From the NCBI GenBank assembly GCA_947462335.1, contig OX381707.1:59182073-59246072 (forward strand): 64,000 nt of DNA, written 5' to 3'. The notes under the pieces are model-generated. The model saw nothing but the letters and a program-made list of their open reading frames with translations, searched no databases and was not told where the DNA came from. This document shows positions 48,468-58,435 of this stretch, piece by piece (the first letter of the stretch is position 1; each line of letters begins with the position of its first letter). Source of the DNA: Harmothoe impar. Its lineage: Eukaryota > Annelida > Polychaeta > Phyllodocida > Polynoidae. Both the position numbers and the translations under genes were made by a program.

Positions 48468-49740
48468 ATTGATAACACTGAACAACGAATTTTCAAAAAT
48501 TGAAAAAAAACGGGACCAGACTCACTTGTTCTTATGTATTTTGACCTGGGTAATTCAAAAATAGCACTTAAAATTGTGTGGTAAGTCTCAGTTTTCAGAT
48601 TTTCACATGTCTTATTTTGTATAACCGGTTAGAACTTATATATACATTATTTGATCAAAAAGTAGAAAAATGTTTCTTTTCATGGCAAACTTATTTCTAG
48701 CTAGTTACATTATTTATAAATTAGTGATCTGTTACAGAAATAAGTATTCTTTGTGACTAACTAGGTCTAAAATATCGCTTTGAAACATATAAATAGTGCT
48801 TAAAAAAGGTCGCTTTGTCTTCCTATTGTATTCCCCATCAGGACCACCTCTGACCATATTCCAGCAATGTACCTGGCTAATGTTTAATGTAAAATTAGTT
48901 TATATGGTCAAATATCATCATACAAGGATACCTTTTAGTAGAAAATTGGTTCTGAGAGGAATTTGCAAGGCCTGTTTTGAGGTTTGCAATATTGATGACA
49001 TTTCCAATATACTAGAGCCAATATCCAATATTTTGACTATGTGAATGGCTACCATGGGAACCAGAAACTGGCCTTTGTACCTTTTTTGTCTAAAAAACCC
49101 ATTATAGATATAGAATTTTAATACTAAAGATGTAACACCTATGAACTATCATTGCATTCTGCATAAAGAGTTATCCAAGCAATTTTCTGTCTATTTATTA
49201 CTCTTTTTGGGATTCTAGTACCGGTGGGGGCTAAAAACAGTAATAATAGCTTCCCTGAAGGTACCTCTTGTCAGAATGGGTCACAATCCTGATTTTGGTA
49301 GCTTAAAAAAATGTTACTTTAGGATAAATTTATATGTTTTATGGTATTTTTTCAATTAATATCAGTAATATATCACTAATTTAGCTTCATAACAGTGTAG
49401 AATCCTGGTTTTTATGGTCTCTTACCTCTGAATGTGCCCCAGGATTATGTTATCTCTGCCAGGCAAACAAAATTGACCATTTTTTATGAATGCTGTCCTG
49501 GTTGTATATTGGTCGGACCATATATTCAGTAGTAGACCGACAAATAATCATGGTTGGAATATCTTGAAACAGAGACTTATGGGGCATTTTTTACCATCAT
49601 TTTTGGATTCAGTGACCTCAAATTAGTCTAGTCAAGTAGGTCTTTCCCCGTTTTTTTTTTCTTCGTTGCACAGTGTAATAGAAATTTCTCGACCTTGAAA
49701 ACATAGTGTACCATAGACAGGCATGCATAGATCCAATACA
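48468..49740. other. Intergenic stretch, nothing recognised
   Basis: AT-rich with no supported exon or repeat. Confidence 0.4.
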
Positions 49741-49812
49741 GTTAGAATAGAATATATATGTGGTGATGTACCATTATGCATCATTATGCTATACCTCTTA
49801 GAGGTTCCACCT

Positions 49813-49838
49813 CGGCCGGATCAGTCCTTGATCCGGCC
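49813..49838. repeat. GGCCGGATCA palindrome upstream of the UGT pseudogene
   Basis: GGCCGGATCA-GTCCT-TGATCCGGCC is a perfect 10-bp-stem hairpin, followed by further CCGG-rich words (CGGCCCGGGT, ATCCGGCC) to about 49,900. It lies about 200 bp upstream of the splice acceptor of the UGT pseudogene and may be part of a small GC-rich repeat. Confidence 0.6.
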
Positions 49839-50042
49839 CGGATGGTAGTATCCGGTTGTCAGCCTGCCTGGTTATAAGCCCGGCCCGGGTGAAGCTCATC
49901 CGGCCTGAACTGCTCACCTGGCATGGTGACAGCCAGTACTGCGCAGTCCCTAGTCCTAGCCTACCCCCGAGTATTGGGATCACTACATATTTAATAAAAT
50001 TGTGGCGAATTCCTTGGTAATTTTACCGATTTTGCATCCTGC

Positions 50043-50044
50043 AG
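50043..50044 (+). other. Probable 5'-UTR splice acceptor of the UGT pseudogene
   Basis: TTTTGCATCCTGCAG/GTCAG is a good acceptor 24 bases upstream of the ATG. The intact neighbour has an acceptor at the equivalent place (55,230-55,231, 20 bases upstream of its ATG). This suggests both genes had a non-coding first exon. Confidence 0.5.
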
Positions 50045-50068
50045 GTCAGTAATTTGGTACCATTTAAC

Positions 50069-51560
50069 ATGGCAGGAAAAGCAAAAATGCTCTCCCAACT
50101 TATCCTGATGATGATTCTGGCTTCTGAATTCTCAAAGGTGCCAAAATATTTATGACAATATTGAATCACAAAAGTCACATACACCTATTCGGTAATCTGG
50201 GACGGGCATTGGTGGATGACGGACATGAAGTATGGCTGCTGACTTCTGACAAATTTACAAAACTCATTGAAGGTCATGGACTAGTGCCTTTAACCATCAA
50301 TGTGCCAAAGGAAGCTGATCTGGGTGCACGGTTTCAGCAAGAGATGTTGAAGGAGCCATCAGGTAAAATAGCATTTGACCTATGGCCAGAGCCTGGCCGT
50401 TACTGTGAGGAGGTGCTTGGCAATAAGGACATCATGAAAAAAATTGAGGAGCAAAACTTTGACCTGGCCATCATGGAAAATAGCATTGCATTGACATGTA
50501 TGTACACCATACCATACAAATTTGGTATCCCATACATTACTGTGTTTGTAATGCAGACAGCAAGTTGGTCAGCCGGTGTGACAGGTATGCCTTCAATAGA
50601 GCCTGAGGTTCTGACAACAATGACAAATATAATGAATTTCTGGCAGAGGCTACAGAATTTCAAGGCATGGCTCAATACCATGGAGAAATACCTCTCAAGA
50701 CATTCTACAACATCCTGAAAGATTCGGAGATGTTCCTCCTGAACTATGATGTCTTCTGTTTGGACTATCCACGCGTATCAGCTCCAAATTATCAATATTT
50801 GGGACCAGGTTCAATAAGCGAAGTTAAACCCCTTCCTGAAGACATTAACACCTTTGTAGAGGGTGCTGAGCATGGGGTGATTATCATGTCTTTCGGATCA
50901 TTTGATTCCTGGCAGGTAACATGGTCTATATTGAGGGAGAAGATGTTTGAGGCATTAGGAAGATTAAAGCAGAGAGCCATAGTCCAATATGGGCTAAATG
51001 ATAGTCCTGAGAATGTACCAGGAAATGTATTCCTGTTGAACTATTTGCCCCAAAATGACCTTCTTGCTCATCCCAAAACAAAGCTTTTCATTACCCATGG
51101 TGGCAACAATGGTCAAAATGAAGCTGTGTACTATGGTGTCCCCATGCTGGTCATACCTATAATGGTAGACCAGCCGTACATGTGTGTGAGGACCGCTGCA
51201 CATGGATACGGCAAATGTGTAGAAGATAAAGAAGCAATAAGCTCTGATGAACTATATAACTTAATTCAGGAAGTACTTGAAAATACAACATATTCTGCAA
51301 ATGTAAAGAAGTGTTCACGGATCATCCGCAGCATGCCGACAGCAAAGGAGAGTTTTGTTTTCTGGGTAAATCATATCCTTGAGTTTGGTGGCGAGCACTT
51401 GAGGCCTCCAAGTATAGATATGCCCCTGCACCAGGTCCTCATGCTTGATATTATGCTATACTATGTGGGGATTGCAATGGTTATCCTACATAGTGGTGTG
51501 GCGATTACATATCTATTCTACAAGAGAGTTATCAAGAGTAGAAAAGATAAACTAGAATAG
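50069..51560 (+). pseudogene. UDP-glycosyltransferase (UGT) pseudogene
   Basis: This is a single-exon UGT relative of the intact gene at 55,252, similar along its whole length. UGTs transfer sugars from UDP-sugars to small lipophilic molecules on the lumenal face of the ER. Visible parts: the signal-peptide ATG at 50,069 (MLSQLILMMILASEF core), the NHKSHIHLFGNLGRAL donor/acceptor N-terminal motif, the UGT signature FITHGGNNGQNEA...PIMVDQ, a C-terminal membrane helix and a KDKLE ending (KxKxx ER-retrieval type). There are two lesions relative to its neighbour. The first is a net +2 (or -1) change between the signal peptide and 50,152, so the ATG frame hits TGA at 50,153. The second is a net 52-base deletion near 50,673-50,695, which forces a frame change. 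Neither half is complete: the first frame stops at 50,718 and the second opens at 50,667. Retained reading frame outside the breaks suggests recent loss, or assembly error. Confidence 0.85.
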
Positions 51561-52022
51561 GAATATACATGTATACTTCCCTCGGCAATGTAGATGAATA
51601 AGCTTTGGTATAGACATAGCATTTTCGTAGATCAGCCGTACATAACTTATGGGTGAGGAATATATTTAAGGAATTAACAGATTAATATACTTACATATGT
51701 CCTGTTTATCATGACGTTTCCATTAAACATATTTCTAAAAGACATAACAATATTATAGTCTATTATTGTTTAAGTGTTTAGTATTCATATATACTTTTAT
51801 AAAGATAATGCTGACTGTTTGCAATATAATATTATGCTTTCTGGTCGAGGTTCTCTCATGTGAGGACATTGACTGTATAAAATATCTGTAGGAGTTACAG
51901 GCGACCGACGCCAGATGGCCACCTAGTACCCTCAGCAGACATGTAACAAAGGTGGGGCAGCTGACAGAACTGACTGCAGCGACATCCAAGTAGGTTGCAT
52001 CAAGCACAACCAGCTGACTGAG
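51561..52022. other. 3' flank of the UGT pseudogene
   Basis: ATTAAA at 51,722-51,727 is a candidate polyadenylation signal for the pseudogene. A short GC-richer patch at 51,898-52,000 has open frames but no recognisable product. Nothing else is seen. Confidence 0.4.
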
Positions 52023-53270
52023 ATGTTTGTTTGTTTGTTTGTTTGTAATTGGTTTATTAGACCGTCCAAATCATAGGCTTATAGCCTGTATTATCGAGAA
52101 GAACAGTATGGATGTGCATTGGAAGGGAACCTCATCTTTTATGGATGTAGGGTACCTCCCAAGCACATTTGTACCCAGTATATGGTACAGAAAATAAATG
52201 CCAATGATGTTGATTAGCATTTGGGTGAATTTAGTATGCTTTTTATTGAAATTACTTGCTTAATTCTATGTTGTTTGATGAGATGGTAGGGTGATGGTGA
52301 TTATACTTATGTAAGGGCCTTGAATAGTTACGTAAATTAGATGGTGGTCTGTAATAGCTGGTGCTAATACTCCTGAGGCTAATATATGCTTACTATTGGT
52401 GAATATTAAATCAATCATGGTGTCTTCAGTCCCAGTATTGAGATGGGTGTCTTCCTGTATTAGCTGAGTAAGCCCTAGTGTTTGGCAGAGTCCCCTCAGC
52501 CCATTTGCTTTTGTAATGCCAGGCTTGTAGTTGATGTTAAAATCCCCCAACATTATTATCTCACTGTATTTATTTTTGTCCACATTTGTAAAAATATCCT
52601 GAATTTTGTCGAGGGCATTTTTCATATTTTTATCTGGCCTATAGACATTTTTAATCAATATTGTTTTTTGTTTGCCTCTACTAACTGCTGCACAATGCAA
52701 TTTCAAGTCTTTAGTACTTGTATTGTATCTTTCCAGTTGTTTTGTAGCAAAGGTTATATCATTTGCAATGTATAGAAGGACTCCTCCTCCCCAATCCTTT
52801 TCTGTTAAGTCCTGCCTATCCAACCTAACGATGTTGTATCCCTTCATGGCCACCTGGCTATTTGGCATTTTTTCATTTAACCAACTTTCTGAGATACCCA
52901 TAGTATCTATATTAGAGTTTTCCAGCATTAGTCTGATTGCTATTTGATTTGAATCCAAGCTCAGTGCATTCATGTGACAAATATGCATACCCTTTTTCCC
53001 TTTAAAGTCAACTATAGACATACTTGTGGCAGTTTCCAAATATGACAAGGGGGGGTGACCCTGGGGGGGGGGGTCCACATCACCTTTGTTGGTAATGTGT
53101 GTGTCGTGAACCAAAGTAAGGACCAGTCCTTTTGTCCTTTTTGCTCTCATTGGCTCAGGTGTGTTCTTTACAGCTATCTGAGCGTCTACTGTAAGTACCT
53201 CCATGTTTTGTTATAGTGTGCAGGGGGGGGGGGGGGGAGGGGCTTATGCACCAACCTGTTTAGTTGGTGT
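52023..53270 (-). mobile_element. LINE derivative lacking reverse transcriptase
   Basis: On the minus strand, an intact endonuclease ORF (53,204-52,266) is followed by about 220 bases of 3' UTR ending in GGTCTAATAAACCAATTAC and an (AAAC)n tail at 52,047-52,023. The tail is the usual 3' signature of a non-LTR retrotransposon. The 5' side has a C-tract (53,223-53,237 on the plus strand as G) and a small hairpin, CACCAAC-CTGTTTA-GTTGGTG (53,249-53,269). The whole RT region expected between the endonuclease and 3' UTR is missing. This is not the usual 5' truncation, so it points to internal deletion or a non-autonomous derivative. Confidence 0.7.
52266..53204 (-). CDS. APE-type LINE endonuclease, stand-alone ORF (312 aa)
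   Basis: This ORF encodes the N-terminal endonuclease of a CR1/L2/jockey-type ORF2 protein, which nicks target DNA for target-primed reverse transcription. Residues 1-70 are a non-conserved leader. The endonuclease/exonuclease/phosphatase domain spans about 72-295. Visible catalytic-type residues are N79 (HMNALSL), E106 (ISESWL), N186 (KNVYRPD), D221 and N223 (LGDFNINY), D262/D265 (TMIDLIF) and D286-H287 (ITDHHL). The ORF stops 25 residues after the D-H motif, exactly where the linker to RT would begin. No stop or frameshift interrupts the domain. The intact LINE at 59.7 kb belongs to a different family, with little similarity outside the motifs. The start is the first ATG; an earlier in-frame start was not seen. 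Whether it is expressed is unknown. Confidence 0.75.
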   Translation of the reverse strand: MEVLTVDAQIAVKNTPEPMRAKRTKGLVLTLVHDTHITNKGDVDPPPQGHPPLSYLETATSMSIVDFKGKKGMHICHMNALSLDSNQIAIRLMLENSNIDTMGISESWLNEKMPNSQVAMKGYNIVRLDRQDLTEKDWGGGVLLYIANDITFATKQLERYNTSTKDLKLHCAAVSRGKQKTILIKNVYRPDKNMKNALDKIQDIFTNVDKNKYSEIIMLGDFNINYKPGITKANGLRGLCQTLGLTQLIQEDTHLNTGTEDTMIDLIFTNSKHILASGVLAPAITDHHLIYVTIQGPYISIITITLPSHQTT

Positions 53271-54843
53271 ATAATATTAATGTTATATTGGTATATGCTT
53301 AACTAATTGTTCTGACTGTTCTTAGCAGTATTAGTGTTTTGGGAAATTCCACTTTATATTATGTTAAAGCTACATCCATACAATGGGTATATATATGTTC
53401 GTGAGTGTGGTACAAGAGATGATGTATGAGGGCTTATGTTAATGTATTAGTGTTAGGGGGGTGGGGGTAGTGCATTCACTGAGTCCAATTGTACACTATG
53501 GATATCATCTGTAACCATTTGTATCATTGTAATAAAACCCGATTGCATTTGAAGCTATATTCGGACTATCAAGGTCAAAGGTTATTACGTAGGGTAGTCA
53601 AATTGACCACCTAAGGTTGCTAATTTAAGTATTGTCAAATTAGAGACATAAAGTCGTCAATAAGGTTTTCAGTGTATATCTCACATGATCAAGGTGAGAG
53701 TGGACTATTCTAGCCTGTTCATTTTGTCTGACTTTAGGTGTCATGAGCCATGTTAGATGATAATGACATTTTATATGTGTACCTGTGTCATTCTAGAAGT
53801 AAGCCTTATCAGTGTTCTAATTACCTGCTTCAATGTGTCCATAGAGGTCTATTCAGTTTAGAACATGATACAGTCATGTCCACACTATACCACACATTGC
53901 TTCTTTTTCCCTTTTTTCCTAAATCGTTATATTTATACTGCAGGGACAAGGTTGGTCATACGGACCCCTTTTCACTTGGCTCCAGTTTGGCCTGTGTTTC
54001 ATGAAAAATATAATAAATGACTGGTAGCGTGGCATGTGGTCAGTACAGAAGAGACAAATTTTGTGATTATCAGAATCGGAAAGATAGGGATGGCAATGGC
54101 ATTCTTTCTGTTTACCCCCACTGCCACACCATTGAACTAGCAACACCCAAGGGGCATCACTCAGACAGCCCTGCTACTCCCAGTCCTTACCAGCAAACGT
54201 AATAATATCACATACTATATGCCTACCACTCCGAGTCAAAGCTATGTCAAAGGGGCGGCGGCTCACACACAGGTAGACACCAGTAGCGGGTTCAGAGGGG
54301 CGTGTCCCCCCCCCCCCATTTTGAGGAAAATATGTGTTCAAAAAGTTGATGACGCTAGGCAAAGCATTTTTAAATAGCGTGCACCCCCTTTTCAAAATCC
54401 TGCATATGCTTATACTCTTACATTTAGTCTAACCTAGTCTATAAACGACTATCATGGATAAACTATTTTTTATTTCTTTTCAAATTCCCTGTCATTTAAT
54501 TTATATGCTTACAGGTGTGCATGGATGGATATGGTTATAAATTCATAAATATTCGGCTATAGAAGCACTGTGAGTCACAGCTTTCCCACCTGTAAAGGTT
54601 GGTAAAGGTCTGCTGTGGCTCTGTGCCCACCTGCAGTGGTGGGGCTGGGCAGTGTACGACATGTGTTGATTTGGTGGGCGTCATACAGGTACAACCTGTA
54701 AGTTTTGAATCTCTTCTATAGAGAGGTTGACAAATATTCATAGCCAATATATCATGTCACGGCCTCTTTAACACACTAACATTCTTTTGGCGATTGTATA
54801 TATATATATATATGTATTCAGGTCAAGGCAGACCTGTTTGGCC
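53271..54843. other. Intergenic stretch, nothing recognised
   Basis: Contains short C and G runs (54,307-54,317) and a TATATATA run at 54,797-54,812. No exon, RNA gene or complete element is supported. Confidence 0.4.
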
Positions 54844-54851
54844 TATATAAA
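54844..54851 (+). promoter_or_regulatory. TATA box, presumed UGT promoter
   Basis: GCCTATATAAAG is a near-canonical TATA box about 400 bases upstream of the intact UGT start codon. Transcription would start near 54,875. A short non-coding exon could end at a GT donor near 54,992 or 54,996 (ACGTACGTAAT), joining to the acceptor at 55,230-55,231 (TTTTATTACAG). This exon-intron model is inference. Confidence 0.5.
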
Positions 54852-55251
54852 GATATTCAGTCACTATACAGTGTGTTCCCTTCTTTGGAGGACAGGAAAT
54901 AAGACTACAGTTGATTTGGACTTATTTCCTTGGATTATTTGCTTCCTCAAACATTTTTCTGGCATCAGCTTTACATATTTTTGTGACACACGTACGTAAT
55001 ATTCCTTTATTCAAACATATATCCTCTTCTCTCCCTGCATGATAGAGAAAAGGCAAAATATAGGTTCGAACGGCTTTCTCCAGTGAGTGTAAGGTAATCT
55101 CTCTAGTACTAGTCTAGTCAACTAAACAGTTCGAATGGTTGAAGGGTGAGTGGGGGAAGCTTTAATTTGACTGGAAAAGGATCACCCACACCCTGTTCCA
55201 ATATGATGTTTTGCTAAAACTTTTATTACAGGCTCCTCAGAATTGAAGACC

Positions 55252-56790
55252 ATGGCTGCAAAAACGTCGCTGGTGATTTTTTTCCTGCTGTTCCTGGTTA
55301 TTGAGACTTCCACCTGTTCTAAAATTCTCATGACAATAGTAAATCATAAAAGCCACATACATCTTTTCGGCAATCTTGGCAGAGCTCTTGTGGACAATGG
55401 ACATGAGGTATGGATGCTGACTTCAGATAAATTCAACAAACACATTGAAGGTCACAAGTTAATTCCTTTGACTTTCACAGTGCCAAAACACGCTAATCTG
55501 GATGCACGGTTAAAGCAGGAGATGTTGAAAGAGCCAATAGGGAAAGTACAAATGGGTCTATGGCCAGAACCTGGACGTTACTGTGAAGAGGTGCTTGGCA
55601 ATAAGGACATCATGAAAAGAATTAAAGAGGAGCAGTTTGACCTGGTGATAATGGAAAATAGCATAACTTTGACATGTATGTACACTATACCATATAAGTT
55701 TGATATCCCTTATATCACTTTGTTTGTGATGCAGACAGCATCTTGGTCAGCCGGTGTGACAGGTATGCCTTCAATAGAGCCTGAGGTTATGACAGCATTG
55801 ACAAACAAAATGGACTTCTGGCAGAGGCTACAGAATTTCAAGGCATGGATCCGTGCTATTGAAACTCCATTCATGTCTTCATTTGATAAATACATGCTTC
55901 AGAAATATGCACCAGAGAAGAAGCTCAAGACATTCTATGACATAATAAGGGATTCTGAAATGTTCCTTCTGAACTATGACGTCTTTTGTCTGGACTATCC
56001 ACGTGTGTCAGCTCCAAACTATCAATTTCTGGGACCAGGTTCAATCGCTGATGTCAAACCATTGCCAGATTATATTCAGGCCTTCATCGAAAATGTGGAA
56101 TATGGTATTGTTATCATGTCATTTGGCTCTTTTAATGCTTGGCAGGTTACATGGTATAATCTCCGGGAAAAAATGTTTAAGGCTTTAGGAAGACTGGCGC
56201 AGAAAGTTATTGTACAATATGGTCTAGATGATGAGGGGGCGAATATACCAGATAATGTATTGCTTCTAAACTATTTGCCCCAAAATGATCTTCTTGCCCA
56301 CCCCCAGGTAAAGCTTTTCATTACCCATGGTGGCAATAATGGTCAAAATGAAGCTGTGCACCATGGGGTTCCAATGCTGGTTATTCCGCTGTTGGCTGAC
56401 CAACCATATGCTTGTGTGCGAGCAGTGGCTCGAGGATATGGTAGATGTGTACAAGATAAAGAAGCAATAACCTCTGATGAGTTGTATGACATGATGCAAG
56501 ATGTCCTCAGCAATACAAATTATTCTGCCAATGTAAAGAAGTGTTCACAGATTATTCATAGCATGCCAACAGCAAAAGAGCGGATTGTGTTCTGGGTTAA
56601 CCACATTCTTGAGTTTGGTGGTGAGCATCTGAGGCCTCCAAGCCTAGATATGCCCTTGTACCAGGTCCTCATGCTTGATATTGTGGCATTCTTTGTGGTG
56701 ATCTTCCTTATTGCCTTACATACTCTCTTATTTCTTGGGTTTTACTTGTGCCAGTGGTTTTTAAAAGCAAAGAAACACAAAATTGAATGA
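55252..56790 (+). CDS. UDP-glycosyltransferase (UGT), intact, 512 aa
   Basis: A full-length, single-coding-exon UGT, of the usual family length (about 500-530 aa). It conjugates a sugar from a UDP-sugar to lipophilic xenobiotics, steroids or lipids in the ER lumen. The start is the ATG at 55,252; an in-frame TTG three codons earlier is not a start. Residues 1-22 are a signal peptide (core SLVIFFLLFLVI). HKSH (32-35) holds the likely catalytic His35. The N-terminal acceptor domain runs to about 275. The UGT signature (356-384) begins FITHGGNNGQNE and ends in DQ, fitting the family pattern and binding UDP-sugar. One membrane helix lies near 475-498, and the tail ends in KHKIE, a KxKxx-type ER-retrieval signal. 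Its neighbour upstream is a broken paralogue in the same orientation (tandem duplication). AATAAA at 57,124-57,129 is the likely polyadenylation signal. The acceptor substrate and sugar cannot be told from sequence; the UGT8-like or general UGT class is open. Confidence 0.93.
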   Translation: MAAKTSLVIFFLLFLVIETSTCSKILMTIVNHKSHIHLFGNLGRALVDNGHEVWMLTSDKFNKHIEGHKLIPLTFTVPKHANLDARLKQEMLKEPIGKVQMGLWPEPGRYCEEVLGNKDIMKRIKEEQFDLVIMENSITLTCMYTIPYKFDIPYITLFVMQTASWSAGVTGMPSIEPEVMTALTNKMDFWQRLQNFKAWIRAIETPFMSSFDKYMLQKYAPEKKLKTFYDIIRDSEMFLLNYDVFCLDYPRVSAPNYQFLGPGSIADVKPLPDYIQAFIENVEYGIVIMSFGSFNAWQVTWYNLREKMFKALGRLAQKVIVQYGLDDEGANIPDNVLLLNYLPQNDLLAHPQVKLFITHGGNNGQNEAVHHGVPMLVIPLLADQPYACVRAVARGYGRCVQDKEAITSDELYDMMQDVLSNTNYSANVKKCSQIIHSMPTAKERIVFWVNHILEFGGEHLRPPSLDMPLYQVLMLDIVAFFVVIFLIALHTLLFLGFYLCQWFLKAKKHKIE

Positions 56791-57123
56791 ATAATTATTT
56801 CTTTATTATGCCATGGTCATACCATAGTTCTTTGAATAAGCGCATGTATTGTATAAGGGCAGGGTCTTGATGGTATTAAAATGTAAATCTAGGCCATTTT
56901 GTAGCTTGAATAAGCACAGGGTACATGGTACGGTACCAAAGAAATGCATAAGCGCGGGTGTGCCTATTCAAGCTATGATAGGTACATCTAACTTAAGGGT
57001 ACCGGTATATCACAAAGGTGTGCAAAGTATAGGTCAGTACAAGTTTTGATGGGGAGTTATTTTCTTTTGGTCTAGAAATAGCTTTATAGCCTCGTTAATC
57101 AAGTATAATGTATGGAATATGTA

Positions 57124-57129
57124 AATAAA
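57124..57129 (+). terminator. Polyadenylation signal of the intact UGT (candidate)
   Basis: AATAAA 334 bases past the UGT stop codon, in GTAAATAAAAATG. The convergent channel gene has its own AATAAA on the minus strand at 57,356-57,351, so the two 3' ends lie about 220 bases apart without apparent overlap. Confidence 0.5.
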
Positions 57130-57350
57130 AATGTCAAACTCTCAATTTATTTTGGAGGTAGATATTTTATATCACAAATTCTCCACACATCTCAGTATTG
57201 CTTGATAACTAGATATGAGTTGGAACTTTCAGGTACACTTAATGCCTATTGTACAAAGCAAGAATAATTGAGAATACATTTTTCATTTTCCATGTGCATG
57301 ACCAGCTATTTACTTCTCTGATGATGACAGTATGATACATGCATTCATCT

Positions 57351-57356
57351 TTTATT
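57351..57356 (-). terminator. Polyadenylation signal of the DEG/ENaC-like gene (candidate)
   Basis: AATAAA on the minus strand (TTTATT on plus), about 245 bases downstream of the channel stop codon at 57,599-57,601. Confidence 0.5.
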
Positions 57357-57598
57357 CCATAGGTAATGATTATATACAATGTGACGATAGATGAGTTCTG
57401 ATATTAGCTGCCTAGTGAAGCCTCATATAAAGATAATGTATACAGCATGTACACAGAAAGCTATATATACTTATCTTTACGTATTTCTTAAAGATTTTCA
57501 ATTCACTGCCAGCACACCTAAAATTGTATGATAATATCCATACGTGTATGTCTATATGCCATCCACTGTGTCCATCACTAATATGTGAACGTATCTTG

Positions 57599-57778
57599 CT
57601 AACTCTTACTGTACACATTCATGTCTACACTGTTTGATCTCTGTTTCCTGATGCAGTACTTGACCATTACCAGACCTATAAAGTCAACCAACAGTTCTAG
57701 CACTTCAGCCAGGGTCAGTACTGAGGCTCCTATCCACAGTCCTGCTGCACCTCCCAGGTCCGACATGAACATGGAAGT
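57599..57778 (-). CDS. DEG/ENaC/ASIC-type cation channel, last coding exon
   Basis: This exon encodes the final 59 residues of an amiloride-type sodium channel subunit in the plasma membrane. It follows a good acceptor (TTGTATTTCAG) and begins TSMFMSDLGGAAGLWIGAS. Known family members have a matching pattern: LLxDLGGxxGLxIGAS leading into TM2, with G-A-S (residues 17-19 here) as the ion-selectivity filter. TM2 continues with VLTLAEVLELLVDFIGLVMV, then a short basic cytoplasmic tail (KYCIRKQRSNS...) ending at TAG. It joins in frame (phase 0) to the exon at 62,923-63,072. The very short C terminus is more like ASIC/FaNaC-type or invertebrate channels than vertebrate ENaC. Earlier exons (TM1, extracellular domain) must lie beyond 63.1 kb. 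It is convergent with the UGT gene. Confidence 0.88.
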   Translation of the reverse strand, partial: TSMFMSDLGGAAGLWIGASVLTLAEVLELLVDFIGLVMVKYCIRKQRSNSVDMNVYSKS

Positions 57779-57825
57779 CTGAAATACAACATTTTATAAC
57801 ATATATTTCACTGTACATATACCGG

Positions 57826-58160
57826 TAACGATAAGTTGGATTAGGAGTTAATTTGGGGTCGATTTTTATTTTTGATTTAAAGAACTTATTAGTGTTCATA
57901 ATGTCAATAAAAATAATATGTGTAGCTTATAAAAGCAGTCCTATACTTACTAATGCATCAGGTCAGAATAGGTCAGGGGACCCGTCACTTTTACAGAAAG
58001 GGGCCTCCTGACCTGACTTTCTCCATATTGGATGCATTTGTAATCATCAGAATGACTTTAAAAGCTGCACACATATTAATATGCACATTATGAACACAAA
58101 TACAATCTTTAAATGAAAAATAAAAATCGACCCCAAATAAGCTCCTAACCCATCTTTAAA
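57826..58160. mobile_element. MITE in the channel intron (about 50-bp inverted ends)
   Basis: GATTAGGAGTTAATTTGGGG with TCGATTTTTATTTTT near 57,840 is the inverted partner of AAAAATAAAAATCGACCCCA and AATAAGCTCCTAACCC near 58,117. Inner inverted words (ATCAGGTCAGAATAGGTCAG, CTCCTGACCTGACTT) continue the symmetry. It starts about 50 bases upstream of the last exon's acceptor, within the intron. Confidence 0.75.
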
Positions 58161-58295
58161 AAATTAAAGCGACATAATCACTAAGCAGTATATTAAAGCA
58201 GCATAATCACCAGGTGTCTACCAATCACATTTCTAGCAGTTCTAGTACTGTTCTAGACTACCACGTGGTGGGGCATGGATGGTGAGAATGAGGTT

Positions 58296-58435
58296 TTAAG
58301 TATCAGCCCCATAGGCAGGGCATGGTGCATGAATGCAGCTCTAAAAGTTGCTCGCCAGTGCTGCATTGGGATGCATCATGACGACCAATATATGGCATGA
58401 TGCATTAAAACACTATGCGGCTCTTAGGGGATTAA
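58296..58435. mobile_element. TTAA-type MITE (piggyBac-like), copy 3, diverged
   Basis: TTAA flanks at 58,296 and 58,432. GTTGCTCGCCAGTGCTGCAT, CATGACGACCAATA and TTAAAACACTATGCGGCTCT match copies 1 and 2. It is shorter (140 bp) with the left half reduced. It lies in the channel intron. Confidence 0.55.

Noticed and set aside
51898..52010. GC-richer patch with an open minus frame next to the LINE tail
   Set aside because: No recognisable product or splice sites. It lies outside the LINE tail and may be another repeat fragment.
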